From Pampus argenteus (lineage: Eukaryota; Chordata; Actinopteri; Scombriformes; Stromateidae), in NCBI GenBank assembly GCA_036937835.1, contig CM072877.1, positions 532,001 to 596,000 on the forward strand: 64,000 nt of DNA, written 5' to 3'. Numbering within the stretch: the stretch's first letter is position 1; each line of letters begins with the position of its first letter. A program made the translations under genes and the position numbers. The notes under the pieces were generated by a model. The model saw only the letters and a list, made by a program, of their open reading frames with translations, was not told the DNA's origin and made no database searches. Of the stretch, positions 10,518-20,570 are shown in pieces.

Positions 10518-12089
10518 CTTGTCTCTTTTTCCTTTTTTTATGGTTGGAGATGCTTTGGAGGCCTCAGACAGAGCGAACGTGTGCTTGAGTGAGAAAGAGT
10601 GCAGAATAGCTTAATTAATGAGGTCCCTAAAAACTGAATTGTAATGAGAAAGAGAAGAGTCTCACAATTGGAAGCGCTAAATTTAAAGTTTTATGAAGTA
10701 AAGAACAGTTAGAAGAAATATAATTGAAAATATGTGTGCAAAATTTGAGGCTAAAATTCTCATTATGGAGATCCTTTAAAGACGTATCCGGCGTCTGGGA
10801 TTTAGTGCAGCCCTAAGCTTGGTCCGCGCATTGGAGACAAAAAGATTAATGGTGATGAAAGTCGCACATATTATTTGAACCTATAGATGCGTGTGCGAAT
10901 TGGAAAAGGCCTAGGCAAACTATAAAAGGTAGGGTGTAAGGTAAGTATGTATTTAGGAAGTCGCACGCCCAAATTAAGAAGTGTAAGAGATTAAGAGTTG
11001 TGCCTGATCAGCACTAAAAGTTCTATAGAGAAAAGAAGTTATAACAGAGAAGAGCTCGGTGACGTTAACTGATTACATTCTTGTCTTTCGTACTGTATTG
11101 AGAGGACGACGTGAGGATTCCGCAGGAGAAAGGTTACTCCTGCAAGTGTACGAAACGGAGATCTGAAGACAACAAAGGTTGGCGTATCTTAGTTACTGAT
11201 GTGGAATTCCTGGTTAATTTTGACGACCTTTTTCACCTAAGTTCGTCTGAAGGCCTTGTATAGCAGCTGCCCCCTCCCTTCTCTGCTCCCTTCTCTGCTC
11301 CTTCCCAGTTGCTCTAAGTTTTTTCCTTTTTCTCCCTCTCACACACACACCCTGTCTAATATAAACAAAGAGGAACACACAGACACACAGAGTTACACAC
11401 ACACCCATAGGCTCATGTGAAGGGGACTATCCAGCTTCTACCTTGCTGAAACTCGGGGGACTAGAGCGTGCGAGTGACCCTCCAACAAAACTCACCCTAT
11501 ATGGCGTTTGCCGCGCACCAGCCGTAAATTGGGCGTGTCCAGGCGCAAAACTGGACAAGGCCCTAAGCCCGGTCAGTGCGTGAACGGGCCCAGTCAGGAA
11601 GTTGCGTGTGGGGTTCCGAGGGCGTGATAGTGCCTCGTGATGACATAAACACATACACACACACATACACGCACACACACACCCTTCTCCCTATCTCTCT
11701 TTCTTTCTCCTCTTATTTTGCCGCTATTGTTGTTTGTGGCTTGTTTTTGGGAAGTTTGTGTTTTTAGATTGTTTTCTTGTGCATATTTTCGTTTGTCTGT
11801 CTTGATTGGAAGTTTGTTAAGTGTCATGTTGTTAGTGTGATGACATGTGTGTTTGCTGAGTGAGTCTAGTGTTAATTAGTTGATTAGCTGCTGGTTGTAC
11901 ATAAAAATTGATGTTTGCACTATTTTAATGTGACCAATTTTTGACCTGACTACAGACTGACTTTTGACTTGTTTTGGAGCTAGTGATAGTTATTTTGCTT
12001 GTTTTGATTACTTGTTTAATTGTTAATTGTTTATAAATAGAAGTGTGGATGAGCATAACTGATACCTGCTAATGGCTGAACTGTTTATT

Positions 12090-12760
12090 GGCTAGACTAG
12101 CTGTATTGCTTGTTTGATCGCTTTGGTTGCTTTATTAAGAAAATTGTTTGAATGAATGGATATTGATTTGATGAATGACTGATTGGTGGGTGCAGGACTG
12201 ATTGTTGAGCTGCTTGATTGACAAGTGATTGATTGACAGGTGTGATTGAGTGTTTGGGTGATATATTCATTGCTTTGATTGATTGCAAGTTAATTGATTT
12301 AATTAAGTGGTTGTTTGATTTATTGAATAATTGATTTATTGATTGATTTGAGTAGTTGATTTGATTGTTGATTTGATTGATTGCTTAATTGAGCGATTCG
12401 CTTGATTAATTGATTAAATGGTTGTTTGATTAACTGATTGGTTGACTGAATTGATTGATTGATTGGTGGGTTGATGCGATTGACTGTTTGATTGATTAAT
12501 TGATTGCTTGATTTATTAATTGATTACTGATTGATTTATTGATCCGATTGATTGGCTGATTTATTGATCATTGATTCCATGTGTTGGGCATTTGTTAATA
12601 AATTTTAGCTAGTAATTAGCACTGGATTCAATTAATGACAAAATAGTTTATGGTTACATCTTGATTTATTGGCTTACAGTTGTCTTAGCTGCTTATTTAG
12701 GTTGCAGAAGACTAACATAGTTGAGTGGAATTAATTAATTGATTGATTATTGATAAATCT
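12090..12760 (+). repeat. Degenerate TGAT-rich simple repeat
   Basis: Long AT-rich stretch with irregular repetitions of TTGATTGATT and TTGATTTGATT, without a stable period or an open frame. It is probably old slippage DNA inside the leader. Confidence 0.7.
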
Positions 12761-13160
12761 ATTTAAAACAAGGATTGCCGATTTGAGGAATTGGAATTTG
12801 ACCATCCCATACTAAACTGATTATAACTAACCTAACTTTTGATATTAAAATTTGATTTAATCAATTAAAATAAACATAACCACACTGGTGTCCATTGCCT
12901 TACCTCCATAGTTATATAGTCTTTATAATACAGTTGAAATTATACAGATGAAATTTAAACAAGTGCTGAAACATTAAAACAAATATATATTTGCACATGA
13001 TATACACATCCAGCATATGACATCGTTGCATCACTGACTCTCTTAAAATACATGAATAAATCAAGGTTGTTCACTAGCAATGATGGTTTCTGATCTGCGC
13101 ACAATTTAAGGCATTTAATCTAAACACCTGGGAAAAAAAATGAAATAACGTCTAAAACGT

Positions 13161-13352
13161 GGTTTGAATAAATAATGTTGGGAAAAAAGGGTGATTGAGT
13201 ATTGCCTGTTTAGACTCAGAAGGGGGTTTGAATAAAACAATTTTGACAAACTGTTGGTTTACTCTTCTTTTTGGGGGCCATAAGAAGTGTTTTGAATAAA
13301 GAATTTTTGGAAAAACGGGTGGTCTATTGTTTATTTTGGGGATTGCATAATA
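13161..13352 (+). repeat. Three 64 bp imperfect repeats before gag
   Basis: Units begin at 13161, 13225 and 13289, each with KTTTGAATAAA followed by a related TTTTGGRAAAA-like stretch and a G-run. Spacing is exactly 64 bp twice. Each contains AATAAA. Function unknown; the site just upstream of gag would fit a packaging or translation element. Confidence 0.6.
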
Positions 13353-13460
13353 ACTTAAGTACAAGAGGCTACAGTGTAAAACAAAGATCTGAACCTTCCG
13401 CTTTCCAATTTTCCTGTACAAATGTTAAAGAAACTGAAAAATAAAAACTCCAGTGTGGCA

Positions 13461-15674
13461 ATGGGTGCAAGTTCAGCAAAAGCAACCACGCCAGTGGAGA
13501 TTGTCGAGAAAAATAATCCCCTTGTGAAGGGTATTGGTAAAATATCTAAGAAATTTAACCGAAGATGGCCAGAAATAGATCAAGCTTGGCCTGCAGAAGG
13601 GACCTTTGACCCAGAAGTGATACGAACGTTGCAAGTGCTCGTCAACACATACAAAGCAGAACAGAAGAAAGGCAGGAAAGGGCAGATAAGAAAGGAAAAA
13701 CGGGAAATTGAATTGGCAATTTTGGAGCTGTTTAACCAAGAGGGGCAAAAACTATTAAAAGTAGCAAAGGCCAGGTTAGACAAAAATATAGAAAGATCTC
13801 TGGAGACCGCAAAATTAGCAGAAAAACACAATGCTCCCTTCTCGCACATTTCTCCGCTTATGACGCCTCCACCTTACGAGACAAAAAGTGAAAGCACGTC
13901 ACTTTATCCGCAGTTACCTCTACTCACGACAGAAGGAAGATACAGTCTGGAGAATGATGATCACCAGATACTTGAGACTGGAAGAGCAACAACGACTATA
14001 GTGATGACACCTGAGACCAAAAGTAAACAACGACCGACCTCATCAGCTAGTGGAGGCCCATACACATTGAAGACACAGCTGAAGGATAAAGATGTAAATG
14101 GGAAAAAGAAGACATTTAAAAGCATCAGAGAAGACTCTAATGATGACATATTCATTGGAGGATATGCTCCTTCAATCAAGAAGCTACTCGCCAGAGCTGA
14201 AAGACGAGGCAAGATGACGAGTAATGCACGCAAGACACCTGATACTAGTGACAGCGATGACGATAGCAACACCTCTATATCGAGTGTAGACAGCGACTCC
14301 AGTCAGAAATGGGAAGAAGTGCTGGAGGAAGAATTCTGCAGATTGGACCAGGCGGATGAAAAAATACACTCTATGGAAAAAGAACTAAGGGAAATTAAAG
14401 AAGCACAGGATCAACTGAGTGAGACACTGCAGGAAGAATCCTCCCCAGAAAAGCGAAAACACGTGGAAGGGATGATGGAAAAGGTTCAATTAGCGGAGTA
14501 CCGATGCCAGATAGAGGTTGAAAAAGCAATAGAGGAGCGTGACACAACCACAAAGAAGCTGAAAGCCCGGCTTCAAAGTAGACAAAGTACACCTCAGCAA
14601 CGTAAGCTACGCCGGAAACCGAAGAAATCTTACAAGCAATATCCAGTGCTTGTAAGAGGAAGAAAGTTGGAGTACAAGCCATGGCCAAACACAGATATGA
14701 CAGAGATAATAAACAAGCTACCTCCATTGCAAGAGGGTGCTCACCCCTGGATTTCAAAACTGGAAGAGGCAACGACGGGCATACAGCCAGCCATGGGAGA
14801 CATCAAGAGACTCCTAGCCAACTTATTGGGAGTGCCAGAAATGGAAGAAATACTAACAAGAGCAGGACTCCACAGATACGTGGCTACGTCTGTTCATGAC
14901 CCAGAACTTTTGTCAGCCAATAAGGGTTGTTTGTGGAAAGCATTGAAGGATATGTACCCTACCAATGTGCATCCTGATAATATTCTCATTGATCTATTGG
15001 GAGAAAGTGAAAACCCGAGGGCTTATGTGGCCAGAGCTCACCAACAGTGGAGAAATGTCACTGGGAGAGACCCAGATCTCAACGAATTGGAGAAATCCAT
15101 AATGAGAGACAAGATTCAACAAGGATTACCCCTGCCAGTGAAAAATAAGCTAGCAGAGGTTGTGGGCTTGAATAGCATGACAAGGAGTGTCTTCACCGAC
15201 CATATTGCCCATCAAGTTGAACTGCATCGTAAAAAAGAACATGCACAGAAGGCACAAGATCAAGAGACACTCAGAAAACTCAATCAAATCCAGCTGGCAG
15301 GACACAAAAACAAAGAAAATAAGCAAGCACCAGTCATGCAGGAGCCGTCACCACCAGCTCAACCACCACACCTTCTAGCAACTACACCAGTCACTGCTCA
15401 ACCTCCACTGATCCCAGTACAACCTCAGGGATGGAGAATATCAAACAGCAGAGGTGCTGGACGAGGCGGCAGAGGAATGGGTAATAGAGACGCTTATTTA
15501 CCACCGCTACGATGTTTTAACTGCGGCCAAGTGGGTCACCTAGTTCGAAACTGTGGAAGACAAGTAACAGGGTACCCCTACAGAGGGCCTGGACCTCGTG
15601 CACAGCAATGGCAACAACAGCGACCACCAATAGGACCAGTGAACCCTTATAGGGGACCGGCACCAGGATTTTAG
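13461..15674 (+). CDS. gag: Gag polyprotein
   Basis: Structural polyprotein that assembles the particle and packages RNA. The frame is open from an ATG at 13422, but I prefer the ATG at 13461: it gives MGASSAKA, a myristoylation-type start (Gly2, Ser5/6), in a better Kozak context (G at -3 and +4). Counting from 13422: basic matrix-like region to about 135; late motifs PPPY (149-152) and LYPQL (161-165); acidic Ser/Asp stretch 275-295; coiled coil about 297-385; basic KLRRKPKK cluster; gamma-type capsid about 405-610 with a major-homology-like segment (528-555); Pro-rich stretch; RG-rich stretch; one CCHC knuckle (C698, C701, H706, C711). Longer than mammalian gammaretroviral Gag (about 540) because of the N-terminal half. 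Ends in UAG, with pol following in the same frame. Confidence 0.92.
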   Translation: MGASSAKATTPVEIVEKNNPLVKGIGKISKKFNRRWPEIDQAWPAEGTFDPEVIRTLQVLVNTYKAEQKKGRKGQIRKEKREIELAILELFNQEGQKLLKVAKARLDKNIERSLETAKLAEKHNAPFSHISPLMTPPPYETKSESTSLYPQLPLLTTEGRYSLENDDHQILETGRATTTIVMTPETKSKQRPTSSASGGPYTLKTQLKDKDVNGKKKTFKSIREDSNDDIFIGGYAPSIKKLLARAERRGKMTSNARKTPDTSDSDDDSNTSISSVDSDSSQKWEEVLEEEFCRLDQADEKIHSMEKELREIKEAQDQLSETLQEESSPEKRKHVEGMMEKVQLAEYRCQIEVEKAIEERDTTTKKLKARLQSRQSTPQQRKLRRKPKKSYKQYPVLVRGRKLEYKPWPNTDMTEIINKLPPLQEGAHPWISKLEEATTGIQPAMGDIKRLLANLLGVPEMEEILTRAGLHRYVATSVHDPELLSANKGCLWKALKDMYPTNVHPDNILIDLLGESENPRAYVARAHQQWRNVTGRDPDLNELEKSIMRDKIQQGLPLPVKNKLAEVVGLNSMTRSVFTDHIAHQVELHRKKEHAQKAQDQETLRKLNQIQLAGHKNKENKQAPVMQEPSPPAQPPHLLATTPVTAQPPLIPVQPQGWRISNSRGAGRGGRGMGNRDAYLPPLRCFNCGQVGHLVRNCGRQVTGYPYRGPGPRAQQWQQQRPPIGPVNPYRGPAPGF

Positions 15675-15708
15675 GGCTGCCCAGATAACCCGAAAGGGGG
15701 GTGTCAGC
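15672..15708 (+). promoter_or_regulatory. gag-pol UAG readthrough signal
   Basis: The gag stop is UAG followed by G. Two bases after the stop a bulged hairpin can form: GCUGCCC (15676-15682) pairs with GGG...CAGC (15699-15701, 15705-15708), and inside it CCC-GAAA-GGG (15689-15698) forms a tetraloop stem. Pol continues in the same frame with no other stop. This is the gammaretroviral plan of stop-codon suppression by a downstream structure. The helices are read by eye; a pseudoknot alternative is possible. Confidence 0.7.
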
Positions 15709-18700
15709 TAGTAGTGTCTAAACCGGAAGATGATCCAACCATTTGGGTAAAAGTAAACGATCGACCATTGAAACTGATGGCAGATTGCGGAGCCACTTTT
15801 ACCTGTATCCGACCTCATGATGCTACACACCTCCCTATGTCTGGCAAATATGTTCGGACAATCGGATTTGAGGGAATAAAACAGCTGATACCTTCTACAA
15901 AACCTGTAGAGCTCCGCTACAAGAATCAAAAGACGACAATACCTATCCTTGTTTCAGAACAAACCCCCATAGGACTTCTTGGAAGAGATGCACTATGCAG
16001 ACTGAAGTGCACAATAAAATGCACACCTGACGGCTGTCTGGTGGAAGTGCCACATGATTATGACCACCAAATGACTATGAGAGCAGAAGCAGAAGCAGAA
16101 GCACCAGTGGTCTACTGGATTGGAAATCTCAGTCAAGATCTGATGGAACCAGCGAGAGTGTGGGAAAAGTTCATCATCGCAAACCTACCAGGAGCTAGGT
16201 TACCAGAGTATACACCACACTGCACACTCCAATATTTAAAGGATCCAGCGAAGTCAGACCCAGATGAATGGCTGAAAACACAACCGAAAGAAGTTCCACT
16301 CAGCTCAGGATGTATAATACTGGGCCCACAAGGTGCAGCAATGAAATTAAATAAAGATGTCTATTTGAATCAAGAACACAGAATTGAGGGGAGTATCCCA
16401 CATGTGACTCTAATGATTGCCGAAGATTATGAACAGAAGCATATTGGGGCAATGATGGCAGAATCGGAAGATGCCATCTTTGTAACGACAAAAGAAAACC
16501 CAGCTGTCTGGATAAGTAAAGATCGGCAATTCATCAAGATTATGATCTCAGCACAGGGAGTTGGTCAGCCACAGACCGTACAAATGACGAATGAGTCAAT
16601 GCTGTCTATAACACCTGACAGGAACCTCATGGAGGAAATGCTACAGCAGGTCCAGGAATGTTTGTGGTCTCAAAACAACACAGACATAGGACTGGTGAAA
16701 TCAGCGCAACCAGTGAAAGTGGAACTCAGACCGGGGACTAAACCGCCCTGGAGACCGCAATATCCTTTGAAAGAAGAAGCAGTTCAAGGAATTGAACCTC
16801 AAATAGAGGGTCTGCTACAGGCAGGAGTTTTGAAGACAACCAACTACCCCCAAAGCAATATGCCTCTTCTGCCAACAAAGAAGTCTGATGGATCGTATCG
16901 CCATGTACATGACCTCAGAGCCATAAATGAAGTGGTCATGGACTATCCAGCAGATGTGCCAGATCCACATACGCTGTTAGCCCAAATTCCACCAGAAGCT
17001 ACCTGCTTCACAGTCATTGATCTGTGTGGAGCTTTCTTCAGCGTTCCACTGGCCGAAGAAAGCCAGGAATTATTTGGATTCACATACAAAGGACAATCCT
17101 ATGAGTATACACGCTTGCCAATGGGATTTAAGCACTCTCCTCACCTCTTCAATAAGGTGTTGAAAGATGATTTGGAAGGAGTGGGATCTCAAGTGAGCAG
17201 CACAATCATACAGTATGTAGATGATATACTTCTCTGCTCAACGGATAAAGAAACATGCCACAAAGACTCGATTAAGCTGCTGCAGATACTAGCAGAGAAA
17301 GGACATAAAGTCTCACAGAAGAAATTACAGTACTGTCGAGACCAAGTTGTGTATTTGGGCCAGACAATTACGCAAGGACATCGAAGCATTTCCGAGGATC
17401 ATCTGGAAGCCATAAGGAAAGCACCAAGACCCAGGACAGTCAGAGAAATGATGAAATTTCTGGGAATTACAGGCTATAGTTCTGCATGGGTTGAAGATTA
17501 CACCAAACTTACAGGACCTTTGAGAGCTATGATCAAAGATGCAGGAAGTGGTCAATTGCATTGTAATCTCACCTGGACACAAGAAGGTTGTCTAGCATTT
17601 GCAACGATTAAACAAAAGCTACTTGAAGCACCAGCATTGGCATTGCCTGATTATTCTAAAAATTTTGTGATGTATTTCTCTTCGTCTGCTGAAGGCAGAT
17701 ATGCATGCGCAGTTCTTGCTCAGCCCACTGGTACAGGGACTAGCCCTCAGCCTATAGCATACTATTCTTCTGCTTATTCGGAAGTGGAAATGGGCCTTGC
17801 CCCATGCTATAGAGCACTGACTGGAGTTTATCGAATGTATGAGAAAGCATCAGCTATTACTATGGGCTATGCATTAACTATTGTAACTCACCACAGTCTG
17901 AGAAATCTTTTGAATCATGGCAAATTTATTCTAACAATGCCTAGAATTAGAGACTATCACAGACTCGTAGAACAAGAGGACGTCACTTTAGCCAGGTGCA
18001 GCACGATTAACCCGGCTGACACTTTGCCGACTCCTGAGGACGGGGAGCCCCACGATTGTCTAAGAGAAACAGAGAAATATTCTAAACTCCGATCAGACCT
18101 TCAAGCACTCCCACTTAGGGAGCCAGATTTAGAATACTGGACTGATGGATCTTGTTACAGAATTGGAGACAAATTAAAGGCAGGATATGCAGTTGTTAAA
18201 GCGGAGGGCTCTAATTTTGTAACTGAGAAAGCCGAAGCTGTTCCACAGCCATGTTCAGCACAGCTGGCAGAACTGATTGCTCTAACACAAGCTTGTCTAA
18301 TGGCAGAGGGTAAGCGTGTGACAATTTACACTGACTCTGCATATGCTCATTCAGTTTGTCATCTTTTTGCTGCCATATGGAAGGGTCGCGGCTTTAAGAA
18401 GACTGACGGATCCCCCATACAATATTGTGCGCAAATTGTGAAATTGCTAAATGCTGTAATGAAACGTAAAGAAATAGCAATAGCTAAATGTGCAGCACAT
18501 AAATCAGATTCATCTCGAGTCACACGAGGTAATAATGCAGCAGATGAAGCCGCAAAGGCAGCTGCTAATGCACATAATACAGAGAAAGTTCCTTTAGTCA
18601 CACATGCAGTAGACATAGAAGACAATATCACACTCAGAGACATAGTATTGATGCAAGAAGGAGCCAATGTAATGGATAAACAGCTGTGGGAAACTAGAGG

Positions 18701-20054
18701 TGCAAGTCAAGATGCCACGGGCCTGTGGAGAAATCATGAGGGCCTGGTGGTTGCACCTCCAGACTTATTGGGGCTACTGATTCAGGACGCTCATGGGCTC
18801 GCCCATGCAGCGAGGGGGGAAGTAAGAAGGAAAATTACAAAGGAGTATGGTTTTTGGGCACCGTACTTGCTCGAACAGATTGATTACATCATAGGCAGAT
18901 GTACTATCTGTCTAAAAAACAACGTTCGGAGGGGAATGATAGTTTCTCCTGGTCACATACCAACCCCAAGAGGCCCTATGCGTGAACTAGTCATTGATTT
19001 CACTGATATGATTCGTCCAGTAGGAGGTAAGAGATACATGTTGGTGATTGTTGACAGGTTTAGCAGGTGGGTGGAAGCATGTCCCACTAAAAGAAAAGAT
19101 GCCTCATCAGTAGCTAAGTTCCTTTGCAGAGAGGTAATCCCTCGATGGGGACTACCAGATAGGATTTCATCAGATAATGGTAAAGAGTTTGTTGATAAAA
19201 CAGTGAAGCTTATTTTGCAAAAATTAGGCATTAAGCAACGTTTTGGAGCGGTGTATCATCCACAAAGTCAAGGTATTTGTGAAAGAATGAATGGAGTTCT
19301 TAAAAACCGTCTCATCAAGATCTGTCAACATACAGGGCTCAATTGGATTGAAGGGCTCCCATTAGCATTGATGGCTTGCAGATCAAGTGAGCTTCGTGAG
19401 TTGCATATGACACCATTTGAGTTAGCTGTAGGTCGCTGCATGACCACACCTAGCTTGCGCACTAGCGGGAAAGGCCCAAGCCTATCTCTGCTGGAAGACA
19501 ATATGAAAGCTTATGTCAAATACATGTCTAACCTCCAAAGGAGTATTTCTGCTTATGTCACCCAAAAACAGGAGCAGACCAAGAAAGAGGAACACAGAGG
19601 TGCCAACATCCTACCAGGGGATAAAGTGTTCGTGAAAGTGTTCCGCAGGAAGTGGTTTCACCCTCGTCGAGAAGGACCATTCCAAGTCCTTCGCAGCACA
19701 GGAACTGCAGTTCAGGTAGAGGGATCACCTACCTGGTTCCACGTCAACCACTGCATTAAAGCACCAGAGGATAACGAAGGCGATGAAGAACAGCCACGAG
19801 ACACAGAGAACGATGACGATCCGGAGGAGGAACAGAGGCATAACGACGATGATGGAAGTAATGTTGATCATGCATCTGCTTCAATGGGCGCCGAGGACCA
19901 TGCTTGCTTCGACACCATCGACTTCCAGCATGCTCCAGAACCAACGGAGCCACAACAAGGGAGAAAATCAACCCCAGATCAACCAGTCGAACCAAGAAGC
20001 CCCAGACCGGTTCGGGAGATCCGAGTCCCGATTCGGTTCAAAGACTACAGTTAA
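15675..20054 (+). CDS. pol: Pol polyprotein (PR, 2H-like domain, RT, RNase H, IN)
   Basis: Made as a Gag-Pol readthrough product; no ATG is needed. Residues are counted from the GTG at 15714. Protease 10-100, with Asp-Cys-Gly-Ala (24-27) where Asp-Thr/Ser-Gly is usual, and LLGRD (88-92). Extra domain about 131-250 with His169-x-Thr171 and His230-x-Thr232. Reverse transcriptase about 335-620: Asp436, LPMGF (468-472), YVDD (501-504). RNase H about 805-955: Asp811, Glu853, Asp874, Asp944. Integrase: zinc motif H1027, H1031, C1063, C1066; catalytic Asp1095, Asp1154, Glu1190 (35 residues between the last two); GPF-type C-terminal domain 1321-1350. An acidic tail of about 95 residues follows. No frameshift or internal stop. 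The order and motifs are gammaretrovirus-like except for the extra domain. Confidence 0.93.
16104..16463 (+). other. Extra Pol domain, 2H phosphoesterase-like (candidate)
   Basis: About 120 residues between protease and reverse transcriptase, preceded by an (Ala-Glu)n linker. It has PHCTL and PHVTL, two His-x-Thr-hydrophobic motifs 61 residues apart, each after a Pro and inside a predicted strand. Paired H-x-[ST]-hydrophobic motifs define the 2H family (LigT, AKAP7, 2',5'-oligoadenylate phosphodiesterases of some RNA viruses). The spacing is shorter than the usual 70-100. Assignment is by motif only; a retroviral domain of unknown function is the alternative. Confidence 0.5.
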
Positions 20055-20322
20055 AGGAGAAATCGGGAGCTCCATCTTGCTTCCATGTAGCTGTTGATCT
20101 CGAAGGACGAAAGGACAAGGAGCCTAAGGAATTTTGTCACCCTATCATTTCTATCTTTCTCTCACCCCTCTATCTTCTATCTTAATGGCCGAGGCAGTAA
20201 TGAAGACTGACCTCCAACAGTGGGGTCAAGTGCTAGTAACCTCTGACCACCAGGTAAAAGGGTAAATCAAGCAACGAAGACAAGAGTTTCAAGGAGTTGT
20301 TCCTTTGGATTTAGGGACAATG
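20055..20322 (+). other. Post-pol segment without env
   Basis: No long reading frame. It contains a strong pyrimidine tract (about 20141-20182) followed by ATGG and CAG (20195-20197), which resembles a splice acceptor, and then a frame of only about 26 codons. It could be the remnant of the subgenomic acceptor for a lost env. Confidence 0.45.
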
Positions 20323-20570
20323 TTCTGTACATGTGACATCATTGCACGTCTGTCCGTCCTGGGAGAGGGATCCCTCCTCTGTGGCTCTCCCTGAGGTTTC
20401 TTCCACTGTTTTCCCTTTTAAAAAGGTTTTTGGTGTGCAAGTTTTTCCTCATTCGAGTCGAGGGTCTAAGGACAGAGAGTGTCACTCCCTGTACAGATGG
20501 TAAAGCACTCTGAGACAAATGTATTTTGTGATTTGGACTGTATAAATGGAATTTGATCTGATTTGATCCG
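20323..20570 (+). mobile_element. L2-type LINE 3' UTR fragment inside the retrovirus
   Basis: About 250 bp aligning base for base, with scattered differences, to 30107-30360 of the LINE at 28971. Shared marks are ACATGTGACATCATTGCAC at the start, the GGGAGAGGGATCCCTCC segment and the TGATTTGAT tail. It stands where env would be expected. Confidence 0.9.

Larger units (their letters stand above)
10447..13460 (+). other. Long retroviral leader (about 3 kb)
   Basis: No convincing coding sequence lies between the primer site and gag. Contents in order: a strong splice-donor sequence at 10511/10512; a purine-rich stretch; a C/T-rich block at about 11260-11340; CA-rich tracts at 11340-11405 and 11648-11682; a long degenerate TGAT/TTGAT-rich region at about 12090-12760; and three 64 bp imperfect repeats just before gag. 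Typical retroviral leaders are several times shorter, so it may be spliced out, may hold acquired non-coding DNA, or both. Confidence 0.75.

Noticed and set aside
11214..11827. Short frames in the retroviral leader
   Set aside because: They lie across CA/GT simple repeats and C/T-rich DNA, giving low-complexity proteins on both strands.
13473..14772. Minus-strand frames of 60-125 codons inside gag
   Set aside because: Antisense shadows of a lysine/glutamate-rich coding frame; no independent motifs.
19783..20185. Overlapping frames at the end of pol as an accessory gene or env start
   Set aside because: They are shadows of the acidic pol tail with low-complexity composition; no signal peptide, no membrane segment and no supporting splice site directly before them.
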